This document shows positions 24,476 to 32,090 of a stretch of 64,000 nucleotides of DNA, in pieces. This DNA is from an uncultured Pseudomonas sp. (GTDB lineage: Bacteria > Pseudomonadota > Gammaproteobacteria > Pseudomonadales > Pseudomonadaceae). The stretch covers positions 1-64,000 of the forward strand of contig CALTWF010000003.1 in assembly GCA_943912755.1 (NCBI GenBank), given 5' to 3'. The position numbers and the translations under genes are program-made. Under the pieces are notes generated by a model. The model did no database searches. It had not been told where the DNA came from and saw only the letters and a list, made by a program, of their open reading frames with translations. Numbering within the stretch: position 1 is the first letter of the stretch; each line of letters begins with the position of its first letter.

Positions 24476-25026
24476 AGAAAATCCTCATGGCCGCCTGCTC
24501 GGTCGCCTTCGCCACCGCTGTCATGGCTTCGGACAAAACCCCGCACGTGGAGCTGGTGACCAGCTTCGGCAAGATCGAAATCGAACTGAATGCCGAGAAA
24601 GCGCCGCTCAGCACGAAGAACTTCCTCGACTACGTGGACAGCGGCTTCTACAACAACACCATCTTCCACCGCGTGATTCCCGGCTTCATGGTCCAGGGCG
24701 GCGGCTTTACCGACCAGATGGTGCAGAAGCAGACCAAGGACCCGATCCGCAACGAGGCCAGCAATGGCCTGCTGAACACCCGCGGCACCCTGTCCATGGC
24801 CCGCACCAGCGACCCGAACTCGGCCACCAGCCAGTTCTTCATCAACGTCGTCGACAATGACGCCCTCAACCCGGGCCGCGACCGTGGCTACGCGGTGTTC
24901 GGCAAGGTCACCAAGGGCATGGAAGTGGTCGACCAGATCGTCAACTCGCCGACCACCATCAAGAAAGGCATGCGTGACGTGCCCGCCGACCCGGTCTACA
25001 TCAAATCGGCCAAGCGCATCGACTGA
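24469..25026 (+). CDS. ppiA: Periplasmic peptidyl-prolyl cis-trans isomerase (cyclophilin)
   Basis: A 185-aa cyclophilin that speeds proline isomerisation during folding of exported proteins. ATG 24469 lies inside the end of the hydrolase gene (7-bp overlap), preceded by AAGGATCATT. Residues 1-20 are a signal peptide (FATAVMA). The body has the cyclophilin signature FHRVIPGFMVQGGG and NSATSQFFINVVDN with the catalytic Arg/Phe/Gln set, and GYAVFGKV. This matches E. coli PpiA (RotA) in length. It is followed by an ABC exporter gene 67 bp on. No odd features. Confidence 0.9.
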   Translation: MLKKILMAACSVAFATAVMASDKTPHVELVTSFGKIEIELNAEKAPLSTKNFLDYVDSGFYNNTIFHRVIPGFMVQGGGFTDQMVQKQTKDPIRNEASNGLLNTRGTLSMARTSDPNSATSQFFINVVDNDALNPGRDRGYAVFGKVTKGMEVVDQIVNSPTTIKKGMRDVPADPVYIKSAKRID

Positions 25027-25093
25027 CCGCGCTGTCACAAGGACGTGACCCGGCGGCGAAGCGCTCGCCCCCTCGACAGGAGTGAACCTCTAC

Positions 25094-26929
25094 ATGCTGT
25101 TCCGTCGTTTCGAGCAATTGATCGACATCTTCCGCGAGGCGCCCAGCGCGGCGCCTCCGTCCCGGGTCCTGCCCTTCTACCTGTATTACCTGCGCCAGGT
25201 CTGGCCCAGCTTCGCCGCGCTGATGGTGCTGGGGCTGATCGTCGCGCTGATCGAGGTGGCGCTGTTCAGCTACCTGAGCCGGATCATCGACCTGGCCCAG
25301 GGCACACCGAACGCCAACCTGTTCAGCGAGCATGCCGGCGAGCTGATCTGGATGCTGGTGGTGGCGCTGCTGCTCAGGCCGCTGTTCGTCGGCCTGCATG
25401 ACCTGATGGTGCACCAGGCCATCAGCCCGGGCATGACCAGCATGATCCGCTGGCAGAACCACGCCTATGTGCTCAAGCAGAGTCTCAATTTCTTCCAGAG
25501 CGACTTCGCCGGGCGTATCGCCCAGCGCATCATGCAGACCGGCAACTCGCTGCGCGACTCGCTGGTGCAGGCGATGGACGCGCTGTGGCACGTAAGCATC
25601 TACGCCATCAGCTCCCTGGTGCTGTTCGCCGAGGCCGACTGGCGCCTGATGATTCCCCTGCTGACCTGGATCGCCTGTTATGTCGTCGCGCTGCGCTACT
25701 TCGTGCCGCGGGTCAAGGAACGCTCGGTAGTGTCCTCGGAAGCGCGCTCCAAGCTGATGGGACGGATCGTCGACGGCTACACCAACATCGCCACCCTCAA
25801 GCTGTTCGCCCATACCGATTTCGAGCAGCAATACGCCCGCGAAGCGATCCGCGAGCAGACCGAAAAGACCCAGCTGGCCAGCCGCGTCATCACCAGCATG
25901 GACGTGGTCATCACCAGCCTCAACGGCCTGCTGATCGTCACCACCACCGGACTGGCCCTGTGGCTGTGGACCCAGTCGCTGATCAGCACCGGCGCCATCG
26001 CCCTGGCCACCGGCCTGGTGATCCGCATCGTCAACATGAGCGGCTGGATCATGTGGGTGGTCAACGGCATCTTCGAAAACATCGGCACCGTGCAGGACGG
26101 CCTGGAAAGCATCGCCCAGCCGGTCAGCGTCACCGACAAACCGAATGCCCCGGAGCTGAAGGTCGATCGCGGCGCCGTGCGCTTCGAGAACGTCGACTTC
26201 CATTACGGCAAGGGCGGCAGCCGGATCATCAGCAATCTCGACCTGGATATCCGCCCCGGCGAGAAGATCGGCCTGATCGGCCCGTCCGGCGCCGGCAAGT
26301 CGACCCTGGTCAACCTGCTGCTACGGCTCTATGACCTGGAGGGCGGGCGCATCCTGATCGACGGCCAGGATATCGCCGAGGTGACCCAGCAGAGCCTGCG
26401 CGGGCAGATCGGCATGATCACCCAGGACACCTCGCTGCTGCATCGCTCGATCCGCGACAACCTGCGCTACGGCAAGCCCGATGCCACTGACGAGGAATTG
26501 TGGAATGCCGTATGTGGTGCCCGGGCCGAGGAGTTCATCCCCCTGCTCAGCGACGCCCAGGGCCGCACCGGTTTCGATGCCCATGTCGGCGAGCGCGGGG
26601 TCAAGCTGTCCGGTGGCCAGCGCCAGCGCATCGCGATTGCCCGGGTACTGCTGAAGAACGCGCCGATCCTGGTGATGGACGAAGCCACCTCGGCGCTGGA
26701 TTCGGAAGTCGAGGCGGCGATCCAGGAGAGCCTGGAAACCCTGATGCAAGGCAAGACCGTGATCGCCATCGCCCACCGTCTTTCGACCATCGCGCGGATG
26801 GACCGCCTGGTGGTGCTGGAGAAAGGCCGGATCGCCGAGATGGGCAGCCATGGCGAGTTGCTGGCGCAGCAAGGCCTCTATGCCCGTTTGTGGCACCACC
26901 AGACCGGCGGCTTCGTCGGCGTCGACTGA
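25094..26929 (+). CDS. ABC exporter with fused membrane and ATPase domains
   Basis: A 611-aa half-transporter of the MsbA/MdlB type. I chose ATG 25094 with AGGAG about 10 bases upstream over GTG 25082. The membrane domain (about 30-330) has six helices, for example FAALMVLGLIVALIEVALFS. The ATPase domain follows (about 355-611): Walker A GPSGAGKST, Q loop IGMITQDTSLLH, signature LSGGQRQ, Walker B ILVMDEATSALD and H loop IAIAHRLSTIAR. Such proteins work as homodimers or with a partner half; none is adjacent, so a homodimer exporting lipids or drugs is likely. A lone REP arm follows the stop. Confidence 0.88.
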   Translation: MLFRRFEQLIDIFREAPSAAPPSRVLPFYLYYLRQVWPSFAALMVLGLIVALIEVALFSYLSRIIDLAQGTPNANLFSEHAGELIWMLVVALLLRPLFVGLHDLMVHQAISPGMTSMIRWQNHAYVLKQSLNFFQSDFAGRIAQRIMQTGNSLRDSLVQAMDALWHVSIYAISSLVLFAEADWRLMIPLLTWIACYVVALRYFVPRVKERSVVSSEARSKLMGRIVDGYTNIATLKLFAHTDFEQQYAREAIREQTEKTQLASRVITSMDVVITSLNGLLIVTTTGLALWLWTQSLISTGAIALATGLVIRIVNMSGWIMWVVNGIFENIGTVQDGLESIAQPVSVTDKPNAPELKVDRGAVRFENVDFHYGKGGSRIISNLDLDIRPGEKIGLIGPSGAGKSTLVNLLLRLYDLEGGRILIDGQDIAEVTQQSLRGQIGMITQDTSLLHRSIRDNLRYGKPDATDEELWNAVCGARAEEFIPLLSDAQGRTGFDAHVGERGVKLSGGQRQRIAIARVLLKNAPILVMDEATSALDSEVEAAIQESLETLMQGKTVIAIAHRLSTIARMDRLVVLEKGRIAEMGSHGELLAQQGLYARLWHHQTGGFVGVD

Positions 26930-26949
26930 GTCTGGCGCCGCGCGAAGAT

Positions 26950-26975
26950 CTGTGGGAGCGAGCTTGCTCGCGAAG
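26950..26975. repeat. Single REP arm, GCGAGCTTGCTCGC type
   Basis: CTGTGGGAGCGAGCTTGCTC followed by GCGAA. It has the same outer arm as the other REPs but a third core and no inverted partner nearby. It sits between the ABC exporter and the convergent FemAB-like gene. Confidence 0.75.
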
Positions 26976-26990
26976 GGCTGCGCAGCAGCC

Positions 26991-28127
26991 CTAATCTAGT
27001 GTGGTGTTTTGCCGATACGGCAGGGCCGAGCGCGCATCCTCTGCATAGGCCAGCACGCCGACCCGCTCCTGGCGCAGGAAATCCTCCACCGCCGTGCGCA
27101 GGCCCGGGTGCAGCAGGTAATGCCACGAGCGGGTGATCACCGGCTCGAAACCCCGAATCAGCTTGTGCTCGCCCTGGGCGCCGGCGTCGAAGCGCTGCAG
27201 GCCCTCGGCGATGGCGTAGTCCATGCCCTGGTAGAAACAGGTCTCGAAATGCAGCCGGTCGAATTCCGCCAGGCAGCCCCAGTAACGGCCATAGAAGCTG
27301 TCGCCGCCCACCAGGCTGAAGGCCATCGCCACTTCGCGGCCGCCCTGCATGGCCATGACCACGCGGATCGCCTCCGGCATGCGCTCGGCCAGCAGGCTGA
27401 AGAACTCCCGGGTCAGGTACGGCGCGCGACGGCGCACCGCGTAGGTATTGGCGTAGCAGGCGTAGACGAAGTCCCACTGCGCCTCGCTCAACTCGGCGCC
27501 GCGATACCAGCGGAACTCGATGCCCTGCCCCGCCACCTGCTCGCGTTCCTTGCGCATCTGCTTGCGCTTGCGCGAAGCGAGGGTGTCGAGGAAGTCCTGG
27601 AAATCCCGGTAGCCCTGGTTGCGCCAGTGGAACTGGCAGCCAAGGCGCTCCAGCCAGCCGTCGCGGTCCTGCAGGGCGGCGTCGGCGACGGCGTCGGTGA
27701 AGTTCACGTGAAGGCCAGACTGGCCCTGTTCCAGCAGTGATGCCTCGACGTCGCCCAGCAGCGCCGCCAGGGCCTGGGGCTCGCCCAACAGACGCGGCCC
27801 GCCGACCGGCGAAAACGGCACGGCGCACAGCAGCTTCGGGTAATAGCCGATCCCGGCCCGCTCGCAGGCATCGGCCCAGCCGTGGTCGAACACGTACTCG
27901 CCGAACGAATGGGTCTTGGCGTAGGCCGGCATGGCAGCCAGCAGCTCGCCGTGGTCACCGGTCACCAGGCGATGGGACGGCGTCCAGCCGGTGCGCGGGC
28001 TGACGCTGCCGCTGTCTTCCAGGCTGCCGAGGAAGGCATGGCGCAGGAACGGCTGGTCCGCCGGGACCAGGGCATCCCAGGTGGCGGCATCGATATCGGC
28101 GAGGTGGTTCAGGGTGAGCGTCGGCAT
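26991..28127 (-). CDS. FemAB-like acetyltransferase-fold protein (DUF482/PF04339)
   Basis: A 378-aa protein of the peptidogalycan-biosynthesis-like family (PF04339), two tandem GNAT folds related to FemAB aminoacyl transferases. Motifs include HAFLGSLEDSGSVSPRTGW (substrate-side loop), YFPKLLCA-like GYYPKLLCAVPFSPVGGPRL, HWRNQGYRDFQDFLDTLASR with KRKQMRKERE, and GRYWGCLAEFDRLHFETCFYQ, all typical. The start is ATG 28127 with a weak ribosome site. The biological substrate of the family is not known. It is convergent with the ABC exporter and has no operon partner. Confidence 0.85.
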   Translation of the reverse strand: MPTLTLNHLADIDAATWDALVPADQPFLRHAFLGSLEDSGSVSPRTGWTPSHRLVTGDHGELLAAMPAYAKTHSFGEYVFDHGWADACERAGIGYYPKLLCAVPFSPVGGPRLLGEPQALAALLGDVEASLLEQGQSGLHVNFTDAVADAALQDRDGWLERLGCQFHWRNQGYRDFQDFLDTLASRKRKQMRKEREQVAGQGIEFRWYRGAELSEAQWDFVYACYANTYAVRRRAPYLTREFFSLLAERMPEAIRVVMAMQGGREVAMAFSLVGGDSFYGRYWGCLAEFDRLHFETCFYQGMDYAIAEGLQRFDAGAQGEHKLIRGFEPVITRSWHYLLHPGLRTAVEDFLRQERVGVLAYAEDARSALPYRQNTTLD

Positions 28128-28450
28128 TGCGGGAGTTTGCCGGGTTGGGAGTCAGAAAAGAAGATTCTTTATAGCTTGTGGGACATTTCGGATCAGCTTG
28201 CAGCCTTCCGTAAAACGTCAAGCCTGGGGACCGAGCGAACCGGCATGTTCAGGGTGGAGAAGACGATATGCCGGCAGCAGGCAAGGCACAACGCCATGAA
28301 TCAACAGCCTGCCCGGCACTAGGCTGCAAGGATCCCCAAAAAGCGAAACCCCGGGAGAATCTGAGATTGTCCCGGGGCTCTTTCCAGTGCTGAGGGCGCT
28401 TGGATAACCAGAGGGGCCACATCAACTGCTAGTGCACGGACTCTACACCC
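28128..28450. other. 323-bp gap: no gene, one terminator-like hairpin
   Basis: No reading frame here has both a ribosome site and a protein-like composition. Base composition becomes visibly more AT-rich than in the flanking FemAB-like gene. A strong hairpin lies at 28349-28377 (listed separately). The part from 28378 to 28450 should contain the promoter of the Abi gene, but I could not fix its hexamers. Confidence 0.5.
28349..28377. terminator. Terminator-like hairpin upstream of the Abi gene
   Basis: CCCCGGGA and TCCCGGGG form a perfect 8-bp stem around a 13-base loop. The plus strand continues CTCTTTCC and the minus strand TTTCGCTTTTT. It may insulate the Abi gene from read-through. Confidence 0.6.
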
Positions 28451-29392
28451 ATGGCGGAACGACAACAACCTTTCCTCTATTCGCAGGACCGAATTGACTC
28501 CCTGGAGCGCGTGCTCTCTCGCCAACGTTTCAGCACCTACCTGAAGGCTGCTGGATTCCGCGCCGAACTGGCTTTCGAGCTGTACCTCTACAACGCCAGG
28601 CTGGCCAAGGCTTTTCTATTTCCCTTGCATGTGATGGAAGTCCTGCTCAGGAACGCCGTCGACGAAGTACTCAGTAACCGATTCACCCCGGACTGGCATC
28701 TGGATCCACGCTTGCGTCGTACCCTCACTGCCGAAAGCCAGGCCACTCTGATCAAGGCAGTAGCCCGTGCAACAAAAAATGACAACAGCGTTGCAAAGGA
28801 CGACGTCGTCTCCCGACTCACCTTCGATTTCTGGTCCAATCTGTTCCGCCCTCACTATGACCGCCCGATCTGGCAAACCGGGATGACCCGCCTTCTGCCC
28901 AATGCCCAGGCAATGACCCGGGCTCGATTCAAGCCACTGGTCATGAGCATCAACCAGTTCAGAAACCGGATCGACCATCACGAACCGATTTTCGCCCTGA
29001 ATGTTTCCAATCAGTACAAGGACATCCTCACTGCCATCGGCTATCGCTCCGGAATCGCCGCGCTGTGGCTGAAGAAACATGCAACGGTAAACACAGTGAT
29101 GCGAACCCGGCCGATTGCCGCACATGCGGGAATGCTAGCGGTGATCAGCGACAACGACTTCATCTGCCTGGAACAGCACTCGACGCTCTGCGCATTGGTA
29201 GGCAGCAAACCGAAGTTCATCATCGGCATGGACGGTCACCTGCCCTCAGGAGCCATGGATCAGGCCGATCTCGGCAGGTATTTGCTGGAAAACGTCGACG
29301 ACAGCGGATTGATCGATTTCAGCGAGCACTCCATCAAGGACGTGCTGATAGCGTCGAAGGGGTTGGGCGCCTTCCGGACTGCAAATCAATGA
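28451..29392 (+). CDS. Abi-family protein (HEPN-type), C terminus cut by a frameshift
   Basis: A 313-aa protein of the Abi_2 type (AbiD/AbiF relatives), proteins linked to abortive infection by phages. Visible motifs are FPLHVMEVLLRNAVDEVLS (about 57-75), LTFDFWSNLFR and RNRIDHHEP, where R171-X4-H176 matches the RX4-6H signature of HEPN ribonucleases. After about residue 210 comes a further domain with CBS-like pattern (DLGRYLLENVDDSGLIDFSE). The frame stops at 29392, but the next frame continues with a convincing CBS-type end (ARFILIVDDSRKILGVVAKA) to 29486. Removing one copy of a 4-base duplication (AATCAAT at 29384-29390) would restore a 343-aa protein. Composition is AT-richer than its neighbours, suggesting acquisition. 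ATG 28451; the ribosome site is weak. Confidence 0.75.
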   Translation: MAERQQPFLYSQDRIDSLERVLSRQRFSTYLKAAGFRAELAFELYLYNARLAKAFLFPLHVMEVLLRNAVDEVLSNRFTPDWHLDPRLRRTLTAESQATLIKAVARATKNDNSVAKDDVVSRLTFDFWSNLFRPHYDRPIWQTGMTRLLPNAQAMTRARFKPLVMSINQFRNRIDHHEPIFALNVSNQYKDILTAIGYRSGIAALWLKKHATVNTVMRTRPIAAHAGMLAVISDNDFICLEQHSTLCALVGSKPKFIIGMDGHLPSGAMDQADLGRYLLENVDDSGLIDFSEHSIKDVLIASKGLGAFRTANQ

Positions 29393-29486
29393 TGCGATGC
29401 TCAAAGGTCCGGCTCGCTTCATTCTGATAGTCGATGATTCACGGAAGATCCTGGGCGTAGTCGCCAAGGCCGCTGGCTGGCGTTGA
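29391..29486 (+). pseudogene. Out-of-frame C-terminal remnant of the Abi gene
   Basis: Frame +1 relative to the Abi gene reads 31 codons, DAMLKGPARFILIVDDSRKI and on to VAKAAGWR, ending TGA at 29486. It has no start or ribosome site of its own and looks like the last beta-alpha unit of a CBS domain, so it is best explained as the severed tail of the preceding gene. Confidence 0.6.
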
Positions 29487-29504
29487 ATGTGGGCAGATCC
29501 AAGA

Positions 29505-29532
29505 CAAAAAAAAGCCCCACCGAAGTGGGGCT
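29505..29532 (-). terminator. Rho-independent terminator of the OprP-like gene
   Basis: On the minus strand AGCCCCAC-TTCG-GTGGGGCT forms a perfect 8-bp stem with a UUCG tetraloop, followed by eight T residues. It lies 32 bases after the porin stop, and also faces the convergent Abi gene. Confidence 0.9.
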
Positions 29533-29563
29533 GAAAATCTAACGGATGAAGGAGCGTTGTTGC

Positions 29564-30880
29564 TTAGAACACGTATTGCGCGCGGACTACGAAACCGTCG
29601 CCTTTGTCGTCGCCATTGGCGTTCTCGGCGTTGGTGGTCTTGGCCTTGATGTAGGTACCGCTCAGCTTGATCGACTCGTTGGCGTACCAGTTCAGGCCCA
29701 GGTTGTGCACCTTGCCTTCGATGTCGCCGACGTTGGCAAAGGCGCCGTTGTCGTCTTCAGCTTCGATGTGGTCGTAGCGGTAGAACACTTCCCAGGCACC
29801 GATCTGCTTGTTCTGCGGCTTGATCGCGTCGAACTTGCCGAGTTTGTAGCCACGGGCTTCGCCGGTGATGGTGTAGGCAACCTGAGCGTAGTAACCGGTG
29901 GCCTTGATGTCCTGGTAGGCAGCATCGTCAGCCTGGATCTTGCGCTTCAGGTATTCGCCCTGAACCGAGAACGGACCGGTAGCGAAGGCGGCTTCCAGGC
30001 CCCAAGCGCGGTCAGTGTCATAAGCGCCGGCCGGGGTGCTGCTGTTGCCCCCCAGGAGCAGACGGTTACCGACGTTGTCGCCTGCATCCTGGCCGCCATC
30101 GGTGCTCACGCCACGCATGCCCAGACGGCTGCGCATACGGCCGTCGAACGAAGTGTCGGACATGTCGCGCTGTGCCAGGTTCACACCGAAGTGCAAGACG
30201 TTACCGGTGTCGTGCATTGGAGCGAAGACACCGCGCAGGTTGAACTGCTTGACACTGTCACCATCTTTATCAGCGTTGGCTGGGTCCTTGGCGAACACAC
30301 CGAAGGAACCGTAGACGGAATCACCAGCGTTACCGGAAACCTGGATACCCATACCGCCGTTGTGACCGTTGACCCAGTCCGCCAGATCGTAGGCAGCAGT
30401 ACGCTCAGGAGCGGTGACCCACTTGGAGCTGGTGGCTTTTTCCAGACCGAACTCCGGATCGAAGCGGCCGACCTTGATCGACACGGGCTTGAAGCCGTTG
30501 TACGCCAGCGAAGCCTCGTCGAAATAGCCATCGGAGCTACGAGCATCGCCACCAGCGTTATGGGACAGGTCGTAGTTGACCTGGTAAGCCCAATCCGTAG
30601 CCAGCACGCCACCGATCTCGATGAACGCACGACGGAAGTAACCAGCGTCAGCGGTGTTGCCGTTCTTGGTATAGAACCCGTCGAAACGGCTGTAGTCAGC
30701 CTGGATACGGCCGCCCAGCTTGAAGCTGTATTCCTTGTCAGTAGTAGCGACCTCGAGGCCACCTTTGGTCTTGACTACGATATCGGCGCCGTCGGTGGTC
30801 ACGGTACCCGCGAAAGCCTGGGCGGTAACGGCCATGGCCAAGGCGCTGGCTACGAAACCTGCGAAGTGCTTACGGATCAT
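29564..30880 (-). CDS. OprP/OprO-type phosphate-selective porin
   Basis: A 438-aa outer-membrane porin of the OprP/OprO family, trimeric 16-strand barrels with an arginine/lysine ladder that favour phosphate or polyphosphate. ATG 30880 has GGGGAG 8 bases upstream. Residues 1-24 form a signal peptide (MAVTAQAFA). Family features are a periplasmic N-terminal helix region, EYSFKLGGRIQADYSRFDGF, FRRAFIEIGGVLATDWAYQV, GRFDPEFGLE and the final aromatic FVVRAQYVF. A near-consensus PHO box at 30994-31015 suggests PhoB control under phosphate starvation. It is monocistronic, ending in a UUCG terminator. It could be OprO or OprP; I leave the symbol empty. Confidence 0.85.
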   Translation of the reverse strand: MIRKHFAGFVASALAMAVTAQAFAGTVTTDGADIVVKTKGGLEVATTDKEYSFKLGGRIQADYSRFDGFYTKNGNTADAGYFRRAFIEIGGVLATDWAYQVNYDLSHNAGGDARSSDGYFDEASLAYNGFKPVSIKVGRFDPEFGLEKATSSKWVTAPERTAAYDLADWVNGHNGGMGIQVSGNAGDSVYGSFGVFAKDPANADKDGDSVKQFNLRGVFAPMHDTGNVLHFGVNLAQRDMSDTSFDGRMRSRLGMRGVSTDGGQDAGDNVGNRLLLGGNSSTPAGAYDTDRAWGLEAAFATGPFSVQGEYLKRKIQADDAAYQDIKATGYYAQVAYTITGEARGYKLGKFDAIKPQNKQIGAWEVFYRYDHIEAEDDNGAFANVGDIEGKVHNLGLNWYANESIKLSGTYIKAKTTNAENANGDDKGDGFVVRAQYVF

Positions 30881-31345
30881 CGATGAAGCTCCCCTAACGT
30901 TTTATGGTCTTGATTACGTTGAAAAAACACGTGGACAGGGCCACTTGTGCTGGGGAGGAATCTTGGCGGGGGGTTATTTCAGATCAGTGGCTTTTATATA
31001 AATGTTTTATGACAGCGGAACTTTTTTACTCCCACCAGGAATATGGCAAAACGCCCGCCCGCCGCGCGCCATAAAGGCACCGGGTCACCGCCTTTCCCTC
31101 ACTGCGGCAAACCCGCGCACGGCAAAATCGATTCCGCTGCGCTCCTCCGCCGCCGCCGCCGAACCGTCCTGATCTCCCTTCGCAAACTGTCATGGTCCGG
31201 CGACCAGACAGTTCGGCGCGCGCCCCTCCGGCTGTACCGGTACATCCCCCGACGCTCTTTCTAATCTGCACCCGTTCATCAGGCACGGACGCTTCCAGGT
31301 AGCAACACCACCTCACCTAACAGTGCAAGTAAGAAGGAGCATCAA
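30881..31345. other. 465-bp divergent gap: porin promoter and cluster upstream region
   Basis: The left part (30881-31016) is AT-rich and carries the porin leader and PHO box. The right part (31017-31345) precedes the dehydrogenase gene of the unassigned cluster; it contains a run of GCCGCC repeats near 31146-31160 and a good ribosome site (AAGGAG at 31334-31339), but I could not identify a promoter or operator. No gene-like frame. Confidence 0.5.
30994..31015 (-). promoter_or_regulatory. PHO box (PhoB binding site)
   Basis: On the minus strand CTGTCATAAAA is followed directly by CATTTATATAA, two 11-base units. Against the consensus CTGTCATAWAW CTGTCAYAWAW I count 11 of 11 and 8 of 11 matches. 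It lies about 115 bases upstream of the OprP-like porin start. PhoB sites replace the -35 element, so a promoter just downstream is expected. Confidence 0.75.
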
Positions 31346-32086
31346 TTGAAAACTGATGAATCGGTCGTCGTCACCGGAGTGACGTCTGGCATCGGGCTGG
31401 CTTGCGCCAGAATCTTGCTAAAGCAGGGAAGCAAAGTTATCGGAATCGGCCGTCGGGAAGATCGCCTCAATGTATTGGCCGATGAATTCCACGGACAGTT
31501 CCACGCAATGAGTTGTGATGTTCGCGACAGCCAGACATTGAATAGGAAGTTCGATGAACTGCCGCAAGCCTTTGCAACGATCAGCACACTGGTCAATGCC
31601 GCCGGCCTGCTCCAGGGCCAGGGTTCCTTGCTGGATATAACGGACGAGCAAGTTTCAACGATGCTCGATACCAATATCCACGGTTTGATCAACGTGACCC
31701 GTGCGGCATTGCCCCGGCTGATCGCCAGCGGCCACGGGCATGTGGTCAACCTGAGCTCGATCGGCGCCCATGTGCATTACCAGGGCGGGCATGTGTACGC
31801 CGCCTCCAAGGCCTTCGTCGATCACTTCGGCCGCTGCCTGCGCACCGAGCTGGTGGGCCGCCGGGTACGCCTGACCACCGTGGCGCCGGGCAAGACCCGT
31901 TCGGAGTTCGCCCTGGTGCAGTGCAACGGCGACCAGGCCAAAGCCGACCAGGTATACCGCAGCCTGACCCCGCTGGAGCCGGAGGATGTCGCCAACGCGG
32001 TGGTCTGGGCGCTGCGCCAGCCGCCCCACGTGAATATCAACCTTATCGAACTCACGCCTGCTGACCAGGAACTTTCGTACCGGTGA
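31346..32086 (+). CDS. Short-chain dehydrogenase/reductase, first gene of unassigned cluster
   Basis: A 246-aa classical SDR oxidoreductase using NAD(P)H. The start is TTG 31346, with AAGGAG 6 bases upstream; no better start exists. It has the cofactor loop TGVTSGIG (about 10-17), CDVRD (acidic or adenine-pocket strand), LVNAAG, and the catalytic S138, Y151 and K155 (YAASK). The C-terminal ELTPADQELSYR ending resembles YdfG-type serine/3-hydroxy acid dehydrogenases. The first half of the gene is noticeably AT-richer than the second. Four bases separate it from the next gene, so the two are co-transcribed. Substrate unknown; it may be the oxidising or reducing step of the cluster pathway. Confidence 0.82.
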   Translation: MKTDESVVVTGVTSGIGLACARILLKQGSKVIGIGRREDRLNVLADEFHGQFHAMSCDVRDSQTLNRKFDELPQAFATISTLVNAAGLLQGQGSLLDITDEQVSTMLDTNIHGLINVTRAALPRLIASGHGHVVNLSSIGAHVHYQGGHVYAASKAFVDHFGRCLRTELVGRRVRLTTVAPGKTRSEFALVQCNGDQAKADQVYRSLTPLEPEDVANAVVWALRQPPHVNINLIELTPADQELSYR

Positions 32087-32090
32087 TGCC

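Noticed and set aside
28188..28330. Short open frames in the gap before the Abi gene
   Set aside because: No ribosome site, no conserved-looking composition, and they overlap the terminator-like hairpin region.
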